From positions 744,001-808,000 of the forward strand of contig NZ_OY762974.1 of assembly GCF_963667135.1 (NCBI RefSeq): a DNA stretch of 64,000 nt. The letters run 5' to 3'. Shown here piece after piece: positions 51,010 through 60,800 of this stretch (positions within the stretch are counted from its first letter, which is position 1; each line of letters starts with the position of its first letter). Below the pieces are notes generated by a model. That model was not told the DNA's origin. It made no database searches and was given only the letters and a program-made list of their open reading frames with translations. Source of the DNA: an uncultured Macellibacteroides sp. Lineage in GTDB: Bacteria > Bacteroidota > Bacteroidia > Bacteroidales > Tannerellaceae. The position numbers were made by a program, and so were the translations under genes.

Positions 51010-52107
51010 TTAATAATAGGGTTTAATCACCCACATAATATAGGAGAAAAGGAAGTAGGGCAAGAGAATGAGGGCAACTGCTATGTTTTTATTTTTAAAT
51101 CCATTGAATTTGATTATCGGATAGACCATCACTATTGGCATTATAAACCAGGAAAGATAGGCGATGCGATTGGAGTAATTGGCTCTGATAACCAAAATCC
51201 ACATACTATTGCATAGCAAGTAGGTATTTAATAAAAACGTATACATCTCGTTGGATTCCTTTTTTATCTCTGTTATGTAATATCCCAGAAGTACAGGAAC
51301 ACCGCTATACATCACAAAATCCCACCGATACCCTGTACGGGCAAATTTCACCCCTTCCATATCGACTGCTGTTCCCAGGTAGCCGCTGCCTGAAGAGGAT
51401 ACAAAATCGAGTTGTAAGAATAATTGCTGAAAGTAGCCGCTTACAAATACGGATACGAGGATAGAGGCAATCCAGAACCGGATATAAAAGGAGGTTTTCG
51501 TATAGAGTAAGGTTATAATCAGGGCTGCGATAGGCAACATCATTGAATCGTGTAAAGAAAAACCGATAAACAGCAATAAAGCCATAAGAAACTTGCGGTC
51601 TTTGTATGTCATGGCAAGCAGGACAAGGGAAGAGGCCATGCCATTTCTGATTCCATTTACCCCGAAGGCAAAGAATGTGAAGGAAGAGGCAAAAAAGAGA
51701 AGGATTAAGAAGGTGTAATGCATATCGAGTCTTCTTGCTATCAGGTACATGGGAACGCAATAAACCGTAGCTGTAAGGATAAAGAACGATTCGGGAGATA
51801 ATCCTACCTTTGCCCAGGTAATAAACAGCAGGTTAAAGCCCCAGTCGTCCCACAGGTTATTTGCTCCGTCGCGCGCCAGCGCTATGGACCGTCCGTAAAC
51901 AAACGAGTCGCCGTAAAGCGGAGATCTCCAATCGCGGAAAGCAATGATAACGATCATAAAAACCAACAGGAACAGGGCCTCTTTTTGAGCAATGGCTGAT
52001 TCCGGACGAAATCCATGGGCAGTCTTTATATAGTTCATCGCTGTAACGATGACAAGGAACAATATAAAATTGTACAGAATCATGTATTGTGTAGTAGCAG
52101 CAAGCAT
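51010..52107 (-). CDS. EpsG/Wzy-type polysaccharide polymerase
   Basis: A 365-residue polytopic protein with about ten hydrophobic helices; AFRDWRSPLYGDSFVYGRSI and GVNGIRNGMASSLVLLAM match the EpsG/Wzy opening and mid-region motifs (periplasmic Arg-containing loops). The second polymerase of the window, for locus B. It has little obvious similarity to the one at 24874. An alternative start at 52083 is possible. Confidence 0.85.
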   Translation of the reverse strand: MLAATTQYMILYNFILFLVIVTAMNYIKTAHGFRPESAIAQKEALFLLVFMIVIIAFRDWRSPLYGDSFVYGRSIALARDGANNLWDDWGFNLLFITWAKVGLSPESFFILTATVYCVPMYLIARRLDMHYTFLILLFFASSFTFFAFGVNGIRNGMASSLVLLAMTYKDRKFLMALLLFIGFSLHDSMMLPIAALIITLLYTKTSFYIRFWIASILVSVFVSGYFQQLFLQLDFVSSSGSGYLGTAVDMEGVKFARTGYRWDFVMYSGVPVLLGYYITEIKKESNEMYTFLLNTYLLCNSMWILVIRANYSNRIAYLSWFIMPIVMVYPIIKFNGFKNKNIAVALILLPYFLFSYIMWVIKPYY

Positions 52108-52109
52108 GA

Positions 52110-53222
52110 TTATAACCCCAGATATTGAATCAGTTTATCGGTGTAAATTGTCCACGTAGCCTCTTTTTCGACTCTTTGGCGGGCTTTGCTCCCCATTATC
52201 CTGCAGATCTCTTTATCTTCGATCAGTAAGGAAAGCAGTTTTGACAAATCGTCCTTATCTTGAATAAGCCATCCTCCATCCCCCTCTTTTACGGCAGAGG
52301 GTATTCCTCCGGCATTTTTTCCAATCGCCGGGATGCCGCAGGACTGTGCTTCGAGGAATACAAGACCAAAGCCCTCGACATCTTCCGAATCTTTTTCTTC
52401 GCGGGTACACAATACAAATACGTCGGATGATTGGTACACCTTAGGCAGATCGGCATCGGAGACAAAACCCAGAAACTCTGTCTGCGACGACAACCCCAGT
52501 TTATCCACCAATTGCATAAGGGTTTGTTTATAGGGTCCGTTTCCTGCGATTTTCCATCGTATCTTTTCTTTCAAAGCTGCGGGAAGCAGATTAATGGCCC
52601 CGGCTATGGTGTCGTGCCCCTTAAACTTGCAAATGCGTGAAACCGTACATAAGGTAAGGTTTCCATCCTCTTTACGGAGGGTATGATCGGGGGTAAAATA
52701 GCGGCTGTTTACGGCCAACGGCAAGGCAACAACATGGGAATGGGGAGAAACGGATTTGCTTAACCCTGCTGTATATTCACTATTGGCAACAACACGTTTG
52801 GCTCGTTTAAGTACCCATCCGGCCACTATGGGTTGCCATACATGTTTTCGAAAAAGGGATTTGCCAGGTCTGAGTTCGGCTCCATGTGTTAAAAGATACA
52901 CATTCTTAAAGCCGGCAAGCAAGGCTAACAGTCCTTCGGGATACCACAAACCGCAGAGTATCGTATAATCGGCTTTGTTCCGGATGCTTCGAAGGTAGCC
53001 GAACATCTCCCACTCGCATTGAATCCGTTTACTTGCTTTACGCACGATCTGAATACCGTTTAGGTTGTAGGTTGCGTTATTGGCACCCTGATGATCGGTT
53101 GTGAGCACCATCAGGTCGTATTCCCTTGTATTAAGATTGGAGGCAATCTCGCTGCACAAGCGTGCTATTCCGCCATCGCTTGGAGGAAAATCGTATGAAA
53201 AAATGAGTACTTTATTTTTCAT
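52110..53222 (-). CDS. GT4-family glycosyltransferase
   Basis: A 370-residue GT-B enzyme of the PimB-like group: FSYDFPPSDGGIARLCSEIA, YLLTHGAELRPGK, CTVSRICKFKGHDTIAGAINLLP, EDVEGFGLVFLEAQSCGIPAIGKNAGGIPSAV (EX7E in EGFGLVFLE). Overlaps its upstream neighbour by 11 bp. Sugar unknown. Confidence 0.9.
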   Translation of the reverse strand: MKNKVLIFSYDFPPSDGGIARLCSEIASNLNTREYDLMVLTTDHQGANNATYNLNGIQIVRKASKRIQCEWEMFGYLRSIRNKADYTILCGLWYPEGLLALLAGFKNVYLLTHGAELRPGKSLFRKHVWQPIVAGWVLKRAKRVVANSEYTAGLSKSVSPHSHVVALPLAVNSRYFTPDHTLRKEDGNLTLCTVSRICKFKGHDTIAGAINLLPAALKEKIRWKIAGNGPYKQTLMQLVDKLGLSSQTEFLGFVSDADLPKVYQSSDVFVLCTREEKDSEDVEGFGLVFLEAQSCGIPAIGKNAGGIPSAVKEGDGGWLIQDKDDLSKLLSLLIEDKEICRIMGSKARQRVEKEATWTIYTDKLIQYLGL

Positions 53223-54195
53223 AGGAATGATGGAATATTCTCTTTATAGTTTTCAAAAGGTGAAACAGGCAGATTGCTCCTGTTAAATTTACAGAAGCCA
53301 GCGAAAGGAAAAACCGCTCTTTTTTATCCAGATTATCTTTCAAATACATATTCCGGTTGAATGGTAGTGTAAGATAATCGTTGGCAAGACCTTTGTCTAT
53401 ATATCCACCCACCAGCCCTATAGAAATCTGCCTAAGCGCAAAAATCTGGATTTCGGTTTTCATCTGGTCGTAAAATCCTTTTTGACGGGCATACCCGATC
53501 ACAAAATTACAGGCATTGAACCGCTGTTTCAGATCCGATTTTTTTAGAATGTTGGTTACCGAACCTTCTCGTTGGACATAATAAAGAATGGGTTGATTTA
53601 CTTTTATGGCCTTGCGCAGTTTGTAAGCCAATTGAACCACTGCCACATTATCTTCGCCAAATGTGATTGACGAAGGGATGTTTAGCCGGGCGTTGACAAT
53701 TAAATTGCGCAGGATAAGCCGCCCGGTAAAATAGAAGTCGCCTTCACGGAAACAATAGCGCAGGAAAGTAAGATTATCAGCTTCTCTGAAATTGTAAAAC
53801 TTCTTGTCGCGATGCCGCCCATCCGGTTCCTCTATAATGAAATCGCCTACTACAAAATCCGCGTCTTTTTCTTTTGCGGGATAATAGAGCGATTCCAAAG
53901 CATCAGGTGCCAGATAGTCGTCGCCGTCGAGATAGAAAATGTATTCTCCTTCTGCTATACTCAGACCCGCTTTACGTGCAAGTGTTACTCCTTCGTTTGT
54001 TTTATGTATCGCTTTTATGCGGGTATCGGCACAGGCGTAACGGTCTATCAGAGCCGGACAATTATCCGGACTCCCATCGTCTACCAATATGATTTCTATA
54101 TCGCGCAGTGTTTGTGCGAGACAGGATTCGATGGTTTTGGGTAAATAGGCCTCCACCTTATATATAGGGATGATAACAGATACGAATGGTTTCAT
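53212..54195 (-). CDS. GT2-family glycosyltransferase
   Basis: A 327-residue GT-A enzyme: VSVIIPIYKVEAYLPKTIESCLAQTLRDIEIILVDDGSPDNC, ARKAGLSIAEGEYIFYLDGDDYLAPDAL with the LDGDDYL DxD motif. Typical capsule-locus transferase. The start overlaps the decayed epimerase upstream by 4 bp, so that relic is still part of the transcript. Confidence 0.9.
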   Translation of the reverse strand: MKPFVSVIIPIYKVEAYLPKTIESCLAQTLRDIEIILVDDGSPDNCPALIDRYACADTRIKAIHKTNEGVTLARKAGLSIAEGEYIFYLDGDDYLAPDALESLYYPAKEKDADFVVGDFIIEEPDGRHRDKKFYNFREADNLTFLRYCFREGDFYFTGRLILRNLIVNARLNIPSSITFGEDNVAVVQLAYKLRKAIKVNQPILYYVQREGSVTNILKKSDLKQRFNACNFVIGYARQKGFYDQMKTEIQIFALRQISIGLVGGYIDKGLANDYLTLPFNRNMYLKDNLDKKERFFLSLASVNLTGAICLFHLLKTIKRIFHHSYEK

Positions 54196-54626
54196 TTAAG
54201 AAGATTGCTTATTTGCTGTTTGTAAGTGGTACGATATCCCAAGGTGGTATTGAAAACCTGATTCTCCACATCGGGAATGTATTGGTTGATGACCTGCAAG
54301 TTGGTCTGGTCCGGATTTTCGCAACAAACAAAACGGCTTACGCCTGCATCGCGCGATGCGATGAGGAGATAAAGAAAGTTTCCGATCTGTACATCGTGAA
54401 ATACACATTGCTTGCCGGCTACTGCTTGCCGACAAACCGCCATTCGGCACAAATCGCCTTCAATCAAACTGAAAGTAAGTGGATAGAGACAAATGAGAGG
54501 CAGGAAGTATTCGATCTTTCCGTTTAGAGAATCAGCCAAACAGGTAACATGGTTTCCTCTGTTTAGCAATGTTTCACAGAGATTGTATCCTGTTGATCCG
54601 GCGCCTCCGGTTACTAAAACTTTCAT
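54192..54626 (-). pseudogene. WbpP/Gne-like UDP-GlcNAc epimerase gutted by internal deletion
   Basis: The 144-residue open frame starts like a UDP-GlcNAc 4-epimerase (MKVLVTGGAGSTGYNLCETLL), keeps parts of the Rossmann half (LIEGDLCRMAVCRQAV, ASRDAGVSRFV) and then jumps to sequence that aligns with the family near VNQVYNTAFGDRTT (ENQVFNTTLGYRTTYKQQISNLL). The central catalytic part with Ser and YxxxK and the C-terminal substrate domain are gone. Intact enzymes are more than 300 residues. The nucleotide motif also reads GSTGYN instead of GFIGSN. The frame is still open and its stop still overlaps the next start (ATGA), which may be what preserves it. Confidence 0.8.
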
Positions 54627-54748
54627 AGCCTTAACTTTTAATTGAGTGCTGCCGACTCTTATACATCAGAACGGAACCCGACAGCTATATATCCGTCTGA
54701 TGGCATTCATTAAAAAAGTAAAGGTACATTGAACAGGTTAATGAAAGT

Positions 54749-57133
54749 TTATTTGTGATTCTCGGCGGATTTATAGCCATAGTGCTGACTATATCCATAC
54801 CTGTAAGAATATTTATATCCGTATTTATAACTTCCGTAATTGCCGTCGACAGTTGTACCATTGAGTACCACTGCCAGATTTTTTAGACGGTTGTCGCGCT
54901 TGATGCTGTTCAGAAAATGAACCGTATCTTTCTGCGTTAACTTTTCGCGCATGATAAAAAGGGTAAGGTCTGCCACCCGGTTTAGCATAAAGGAGTCTGA
55001 CACCACTCCTACCGGTGCCGAATCAATTACAATATAATCGTACTCTTTCCGCAAACGAAGAAAGAGTGTTTCGAGGGTATGTCTTGAAAACAACTCGTTG
55101 GGGTTAGGGGGTACTGCTCCCGATTGCAACACATGAAAATTAGGAAACAGTTCGTGTGCCAAAGTTTTGTAATCGTCGTCCATTCCTGCAAGGATGGATG
55201 ATAAGCCATGCGAATCTTTGGTTAAGGATAAGTTGTGGCTTAGTTTTGGACTACGTATATCGCCTCCGATAAGCAATACCTTTTTATCCATCAGCGAAAG
55301 ACTGCGGGCCAGGTTAATGCTGATCAATGTTTTACCTTCGCCGGGAACGGTGGAGGTTACCATTACAACCTTCTTTCGGGGTTCGTTTAGCATAAAGAGC
55401 AGGTTGTTGCGTAGTGTTCTAAAAAGTTCCACAACCGGACTATCGTCGTTTTCTTTCACAATCAAAGAGACTCCTTTTAGCTGACGGATAGCCGGGATAT
55501 CGCCAATAACGTCGATATCCTGAAGTGGTTCCAGATCTTTAATTCCTTCTATTTGTGTATGAAAAAGATCGCGGACAAAGATACCGGCAACGGGTAAAAC
55601 GCAGCCTGTTAAAAGAAACACAAGCATCACCACAGAACGGTTGGGTGAAACAGGTTGATCGGTTGTAAATGGCTTAGACACAATCTTGGCTTTGGGTGCT
55701 ACGGCTGCCTGAGTTAGAGCTGTTTCTTCGCGTTTTTGCAACAGAAACACAAACAGGTTGTTCTTTACTTCCTGTTGACGGAGAATATCCTTGTACTGAC
55801 GTTCGACAGCAGGAATATTCTGGATACGGGCATTGGTTACCGTATTTTGCCGGTCCAACTCCTGCAAGGCTATTTCGGAGGCACGCCTCACATTGGTAAG
55901 GGATGCCTGAATGCTCTGCCGCATGCCGGCAACCTGACCTTTCAGCTGGATTAGCGCGGGATTGCTTTCTGATGAAGAGGACTCGAGCCGCTCTTTCTGC
56001 AACAGTAGCTGATTGTAACTATTGATTACCGCCACCAAACCGGCATCGCTTACTCCGAGGTTGGGGATCAGTTTATTTGTATTTGCCTCGCGCCGGATAA
56101 ATTCTTCCACAAAACGGATCAGGTTTAGCTGCGTTTCCACCTCCAGCCGCTTCTGCTCGTTGATGTCTGTCTGACCAAGAAAGAGTTGTGCTTCGGCAGA
56201 GATATCTGTCAATTGCTTTTCCTGACGGAAATTTTCTACTCTTTTCTCGACCACCCCTAGTTCGACAGATATTTCCCTGATACGCTCGTCTATAAAAACA
56301 GCGGTATTGTGGGCCACCATGTTCTTGTCGTTCTTGGCATCTTCGTTATAAAAATAGATAAGCTGTTTCAGGTAATCCAACCCCTTGCTTTGATTCTCAG
56401 TCTGGATACTTAAAGTTAGCACCGACGATTGTTTTGACGATTGGGTTACAGAGAGACTGGCTGCCATAGCACGCGAAAGCGAAGCCGGATTACTGATGCT
56501 TACAGTAAATTCGTAAGGCATACGAACAAACTCCGGATCAATTACCGCATTTTTGCTGATGTAAAAGCGACCCATGGAAAGCTTCAGATACGAAGGAAAT
56601 GTTTTGATTCTGGCCTTGAAAGGAACACTTCTGTAGATTCCGTTTACATTATATTCCTTCCCATCAGGAATAAAGGTAAAAGTAATGGGGGCAGGTATTT
56701 TTTCCGGCTCGATGTCTTCCCATCGCAGATACACCGGTGCATTGCCATATAATTCGCGGTCGTTGAATCCCCACTTCCCCACTTTCCTGTACGTGGTATA
56801 CAATTCGAGTGAAGTAATTACTTTCGCAGCCAGGTCGGGAGATTTGAATAAGGCTATCTCGTTTTCGATGTTGCTCTTACCAGCGTTCATTCCCAGATCT
56901 TGCAAAAGAAGGGTCTCTTCGGAGGCCGTATTCTCGTCTTTCAGTAAAACCGCAACACTATTCTCATAGATGTAGGACTGGGTTTTGAGATACAGGAATC
57001 CCAGCGTCACCAAAAGAACAATACTTATAAGAAACCATTTCCAGTAAGAAAGGTAATTTAAAATAAACGTTCGGATTACCAGCCCGTTATCAGCAGTAGG
57101 GTGCTGATACGTCTGACTATTGTCGGGTTGCAT
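54749..57133 (-). CDS. Wzc/GumC-type polysaccharide co-polymerase with tyrosine kinase domain
   Basis: A 794-residue paralog of 15727-18105, colinear along its whole length. Membrane helices are at about 32-50 and 508-530; P-loop STVPGEGKT, Walker A' LLIGGDIRSP, Walker B YIVIDSAP; tyrosine-rich tail YGSYKYGYKYSYRYGYSQHYGY. Serves locus B export with the Wza encoded 29 bp upstream. The two copies share long identical stretches (for example around KREETALTQAAVAPKAKIVS), so they could recombine or cross-phosphorylate. Confidence 0.92.
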   Translation of the reverse strand: MQPDNSQTYQHPTADNGLVIRTFILNYLSYWKWFLISIVLLVTLGFLYLKTQSYIYENSVAVLLKDENTASEETLLLQDLGMNAGKSNIENEIALFKSPDLAAKVITSLELYTTYRKVGKWGFNDRELYGNAPVYLRWEDIEPEKIPAPITFTFIPDGKEYNVNGIYRSVPFKARIKTFPSYLKLSMGRFYISKNAVIDPEFVRMPYEFTVSISNPASLSRAMAASLSVTQSSKQSSVLTLSIQTENQSKGLDYLKQLIYFYNEDAKNDKNMVAHNTAVFIDERIREISVELGVVEKRVENFRQEKQLTDISAEAQLFLGQTDINEQKRLEVETQLNLIRFVEEFIRREANTNKLIPNLGVSDAGLVAVINSYNQLLLQKERLESSSSESNPALIQLKGQVAGMRQSIQASLTNVRRASEIALQELDRQNTVTNARIQNIPAVERQYKDILRQQEVKNNLFVFLLQKREETALTQAAVAPKAKIVSKPFTTDQPVSPNRSVVMLVFLLTGCVLPVAGIFVRDLFHTQIEGIKDLEPLQDIDVIGDIPAIRQLKGVSLIVKENDDSPVVELFRTLRNNLLFMLNEPRKKVVMVTSTVPGEGKTLISINLARSLSLMDKKVLLIGGDIRSPKLSHNLSLTKDSHGLSSILAGMDDDYKTLAHELFPNFHVLQSGAVPPNPNELFSRHTLETLFLRLRKEYDYIVIDSAPVGVVSDSFMLNRVADLTLFIMREKLTQKDTVHFLNSIKRDNRLKNLAVVLNGTTVDGNYGSYKYGYKYSYRYGYSQHYGYKSAENHK

Positions 57134-57162
57134 GGTAGCTGCATTTGAGGTTGAAGGTAATT

Positions 57163-57972
57163 TTATCGGAGTGCTGTTACTATAAGCGTAGCCACTGAAA
57201 TAAGGGTGGAAACGATTGATATGGTAAACATTTCGGACGAACCGATCCCAGCAGCACGTGCTTTTGTTTTATTGGGTTCTACGATGATTACATCATTCTG
57301 CCGGAGGTAGTAGAGTTCCGGATTGAGCATCAGGTCGCGGTCCTGCAGATTTATACGGAACACACTTTTGCTCCCATCGGTGGATTCGCGGATAAGTAGC
57401 ACATTTTCGCGTTTTCCATAAATGGTAAGGTCGCCCGCCATGGCAAGCGCATCGAACAAGGTACATTGTTCGCTGGGTGAAGTAAATGAACCGGGACGAC
57501 CCACCTCTCCCAATACGGATATCTTATAATTCTGAAAGCGTACATTAATAATGGGTTCCTCTTTCAGGTACTCGGGGTATATTTTGCTTTTGATAAGGTT
57601 TTGAAGCTCTACACGGGTAAGTCCGTTTACGAATAGTTTCCCCAATACAGGGAATTCGATTTGCCCCTGATTATTGACTACATAGGCTTGCAGTCCTGCT
57701 CCGGAACTTATTTGCAATGAATTAATGGCGTTTGCGTTGGCAGGAGCCAATGGCAGGTTAAAAGGGACTGCTGCTTCGGGGACCGTTGTGTTTACAGTAA
57801 TAGTGAGAATATCGTTGGGCATGACTCTGCCTTCGTAAATTCTGGAGGTTTCCTTAAATTGTTGTTCGCTGAGATTTTCTGCTCCGATAAGATAGGGGAT
57901 ATGGGCTGTAGATCCACAAGAGGCAAGAGACAATACTGTACCGACAACCAATAAAAGCTTAAAGTTTTTCAT
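57163..57972 (-). CDS. Wza-type polysaccharide export lipoprotein
   Basis: A 269-residue lipoprotein, same length as and colinear with 18133-18942. Lipobox LASCGS (Cys20 region), Poly_export domain (VMPNDILTITVN), SLBB repeat (YKISVLGEVGRPGSFTS, ALAMAGDLTIYGKRENVLLIRES) and a C-terminal hydrophobic helix. Outer-membrane channel for locus B. It lies between a GT4 gene and wzc in the same operon. Confidence 0.92.
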   Translation of the reverse strand: MKNFKLLLVVGTVLSLASCGSTAHIPYLIGAENLSEQQFKETSRIYEGRVMPNDILTITVNTTVPEAAVPFNLPLAPANANAINSLQISSGAGLQAYVVNNQGQIEFPVLGKLFVNGLTRVELQNLIKSKIYPEYLKEEPIINVRFQNYKISVLGEVGRPGSFTSPSEQCTLFDALAMAGDLTIYGKRENVLLIRESTDGSKSVFRINLQDRDLMLNPELYYLRQNDVIIVEPNKTKARAAGIGSSEMFTISIVSTLISVATLIVTALR

Positions 57973-58013
57973 ACCTTATTGTGTTTAATGCGATAGATTA
58001 CAAGAAAATGCGT

Positions 58014-59141
58014 TTAAGTAGAGAAATTATTCAGAAGTTTCTGAAAGAGTACAACATACCGCTGTACTGTGTGTTCGTTGCTGAAGAGGAAACGTGCGCG
58101 CTGCGTGTTATAGCGACCCATTTCGTGGCGTTGCAAATTGGTGCTTCTTATCATTTTATGAAGAGCTGATGCTACACTTAAGTGGTCGGAGGCATCACAC
58201 AAAAAGCCGCCCCTGCCGTCTTCCACCAAAAGGGGCATGTCTGATACGTTCGCAGAGATGATGGGCTTTCCGCTTGCCATTGCCGAGCAAAGCTCCCTGG
58301 GCAACTTTTCGGAAAAGCTAAAAAGGCCAACGATGTCGGAATCGGCAATCATTTCGTTCATATCGTAGGGGGCACGCCGTACAAAGAGGTGCAATCTCTT
58401 TTGCTGTATCTGCTGGTTGAAGCTTTCGAGTAGTTCCGGGCTTCCAATCTCTTTTGAACCGCAATTATACCATTCAACCCTAAGCGCAGCACGCTCCTGG
58501 GGGGTAAGATGGAGCATGGCATCCATCAGTACCTTTAGATTGCTTATGTCGTTTACCCGTGCTGCGATAACCATCCGGAGCGTTGAACTATCTGTTTCTG
58601 TAGGCACAGGCCGGGGTTGCCGCCAGTTTGAAAAGTCGTGACAGTTATAGATTACATGTACATTTTCGGCTTTAATCTGCGGGTTTGATTCCATCACCAC
58701 CGTACTGTTTGTGAACGTATTGCATATGATACAGTCTGCGAACTTGTGAAAATAAGGATAAAAGCGCCCCAGTAAAGTCTTGGCCTTATTTCGGCGGGAA
58801 CTTCGTTCGCTGACTGCCAGTTTCCATTTGCGCCTGGGCAATCCTGCCACTTCGCAGATAAAGGCCGGTGTGCGACGGAATGCGACAACCAGATTGTAAT
58901 TGCCTCCCCGAATGATTTTCCGCATACGGCAAATACGGCTAAAGAAACCACAAGCAGGAATCCGCATAACCTTGATGCCTTGCTGTTTGAGTATTGGTTC
59001 CTGCGAATTTTCCGGTTTATAAACCAGAAATTCGACATCATATCCTATCTGACAGAGAAAGAGTGCTATCTCGACCAGCTGACGCTGCGCACCACCGGAT
59101 CCAAGGTCGTCGGTAACACATAAAATTCTAGACCTGCTCAT
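58014..59141 (-). CDS. GT4-family glycosyltransferase
   Basis: A 375-residue GT-B enzyme: RILCVTDDLGSGGAQRQLVEIALFL, AVSERSSRRNKAKTLLGRFY, ADCIICNTFTNSTVV, FSFSEKLPRELCSAMASGKPIISANVSDMPLLVEDGRGG. The start at 59141 fits the family N-terminus; longer frames extend into the CapF gene. Overlaps that gene by 14 bp. In FucNAc-containing capsules such an enzyme often follows CapF and adds FucNAc; here that is a guess from position. Confidence 0.87.
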   Translation of the reverse strand: MSRSRILCVTDDLGSGGAQRQLVEIALFLCQIGYDVEFLVYKPENSQEPILKQQGIKVMRIPACGFFSRICRMRKIIRGGNYNLVVAFRRTPAFICEVAGLPRRKWKLAVSERSSRRNKAKTLLGRFYPYFHKFADCIICNTFTNSTVVMESNPQIKAENVHVIYNCHDFSNWRQPRPVPTETDSSTLRMVIAARVNDISNLKVLMDAMLHLTPQERAALRVEWYNCGSKEIGSPELLESFNQQIQQKRLHLFVRRAPYDMNEMIADSDIVGLFSFSEKLPRELCSAMASGKPIISANVSDMPLLVEDGRGGFLCDASDHLSVASALHKMIRSTNLQRHEMGRYNTQRARFLFSNEHTVQRYVVLFQKLLNNFST

Positions 59142-60261
59142 AATAAGTGTCTTCGTTGTCGGTTTGATACAATTCGTTTTTCCAAAGCTGGATGTACAAC
59201 GGCTCATCACCTGTGTTTGTCAGGTTGTGGACATGCCATATCGGTATATCTACATAGGAAGGAATGTTGCCATCAAGTTCGAATTCGAAGATTTCATCAG
59301 TTCCTACCTGACGCATCCTGACAAGAGCTTTTCCTTTAATAACTGTTAGCCGCTTCAGGGAACGGGTATGATAATGGTTACCACGAGTCGCTCCGGGAAG
59401 GGTGGTGAAAAATGAAAGCTGACCTCCTACTCCCATTTGTGAGTTTTCGACAAGCATTCCCAGCAAATCGGGGTGCTGATCCAGTTTTACAGGAAAATGG
59501 GAGGACAATTCAATATAACTGCGAAATGTATTGAAAAGGTTGTAGTCGTTCCTGTCGTTCATCTCCGGAATAATTCCTTGCTTTAGATAGAGTTCTCTAT
59601 ATTGCTGAAACAAGCTTAGTATTTCGGATACTTTGTGTTGAAAATCCCATGATACCTCGTAACGCGAAACAAGACGGACTACTTTTCGCGCCTGTGTACG
59701 TATCTTTTGAATAATAAGATCGCAAAGATTGCTTATATATACCAGCTTTACATCGCTGTCTTGATGTACTTCTGGTATTTCTTCATGGGTAAGCTGATAA
59801 GAGAAAGTGGCAACAAAGGAATTGTTGTATGGTCTGGCAAAAGGTCCATATACATTGGGTAGAATCAATCCTGAAAAGGAGGCACCCCGGCGTACAGCCC
59901 AATCTTCCAGCATCAGGCGACCGTCACGTTTGGATTTACCAAAAGCATTATCGCGTTCTTCCTGAATAGAGGAGGCGAAAATTACAAAGGGAGTTACCTT
60001 TTCGGCATCCAAGGTAGAAATCAGCTGTTTTACAAGACGCATGTTGGTATCGTATAAGACCTTTGGATAAGAATGTCGGTTCAAAGCAGACAGATGGATA
60101 ATTACATCGCACTGTTTTACAAATTTTCGCAACGCAATATCTTCATGAAAGAAATCGTCGTGGAAAGGGATTCGTTCAAATTCGCCGGGATAGAGTCCCA
60201 GTGTGTTATATAGGTTTGTACCTATAAATCCGGATTGTCCGGTAATGCCGACACGAATCAT
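59128..60261 (-). CDS. capF: CapF/WbjC-type bifunctional reductase-cupin of UDP-L-FucNAc synthesis
   Basis: A 377-residue protein. The N-terminal SDR (GITGQSGFIGTNLYNTLG, about 5-22) is followed by a C-terminal cupin (SFFTTLPGATRGNHYHTRSLKRLTVIKGKALVRMR, about 275-310, with the metal-binding HYH). This two-domain layout is specific to CapF/WbjC, which makes UDP-6-deoxy-L-talose-type intermediates for UDP-L-FucNAc with CapE/WbjB and CapG/WbjD. Neither partner is in the window. The SDR catalytic Tyr position reads Phe (NAFGKSK). First gene of the long locus B operon. Confidence 0.85.
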   Translation of the reverse strand: MIRVGITGQSGFIGTNLYNTLGLYPGEFERIPFHDDFFHEDIALRKFVKQCDVIIHLSALNRHSYPKVLYDTNMRLVKQLISTLDAEKVTPFVIFASSIQEERDNAFGKSKRDGRLMLEDWAVRRGASFSGLILPNVYGPFARPYNNSFVATFSYQLTHEEIPEVHQDSDVKLVYISNLCDLIIQKIRTQARKVVRLVSRYEVSWDFQHKVSEILSLFQQYRELYLKQGIIPEMNDRNDYNLFNTFRSYIELSSHFPVKLDQHPDLLGMLVENSQMGVGGQLSFFTTLPGATRGNHYHTRSLKRLTVIKGKALVRMRQVGTDEIFEFELDGNIPSYVDIPIWHVHNLTNTGDEPLYIQLWKNELYQTDNEDTYYEQV

Positions 60262-60761
60262 ACTTGTTTGTATTTTTCTTGATTACTAATAAGGTAAAAA
60301 GCATAAGTAAAACTACAGTGGAGTCCGAATATGGTGTTCCACTGAAATGGACTTTCATTGATAAAGAAAGGAGTGTTTACTGTACAATAATGTACCGTCG
60401 TGTTTGAAAAGGTGCTACTATTCCTTCAAAATCAATACATAAAAAAAGGGTTGAATTTTAACTTTTGGAAACAAAAGTTTAGAAAAGAATAGGTAGCGTT
60501 CACTGTTTATTGAAAAAAAATCATAAAACCACAGATAGCATGTAACTTGAAATAAGATTAATAAAAGACACTCAAAGAGAACGTCACTCCCAAGAAAGAG
60601 GACTATTCAATCTATCTACAATTATAACAATGAATTAGAAGTGATTGTTATTTAATAGGATGTATATTAGTGCTAATATCCTTTAACTTGTGCAAAAAGG
60701 ATCATTCTGGATTAAGATTGCCCTTTTTAACAATAAGGGACATCTGTTTAATTATTAAATG
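60262..60761. other. About 500 bp without genes, upstream of locus B operon and the Wzi-like gene
   Basis: No coding frame or RNA gene was recognised. It must hold the leftward promoter and leader of the long locus B operon, but no clear minus-strand TAnnTTTG box was found. A short inverted pair AGTGGA / TCCACT lies near 60317-60343. The right end carries the Wzi-like gene's promoter. Confidence 0.5.
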
Positions 60762-60769
60762 TATCTTTG
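60762..60769 (+). promoter_or_regulatory. -7 box of the Wzi-like gene
   Basis: TATCTTTG matches the consensus exactly. The expected transcription start near 60775 excludes the in-frame ATG at 60759 and makes 60801 the best start. Confidence 0.6.
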
Positions 60770-60800
60770 TGCGATGAGCGTTATAAAATTTGAGAATAAG

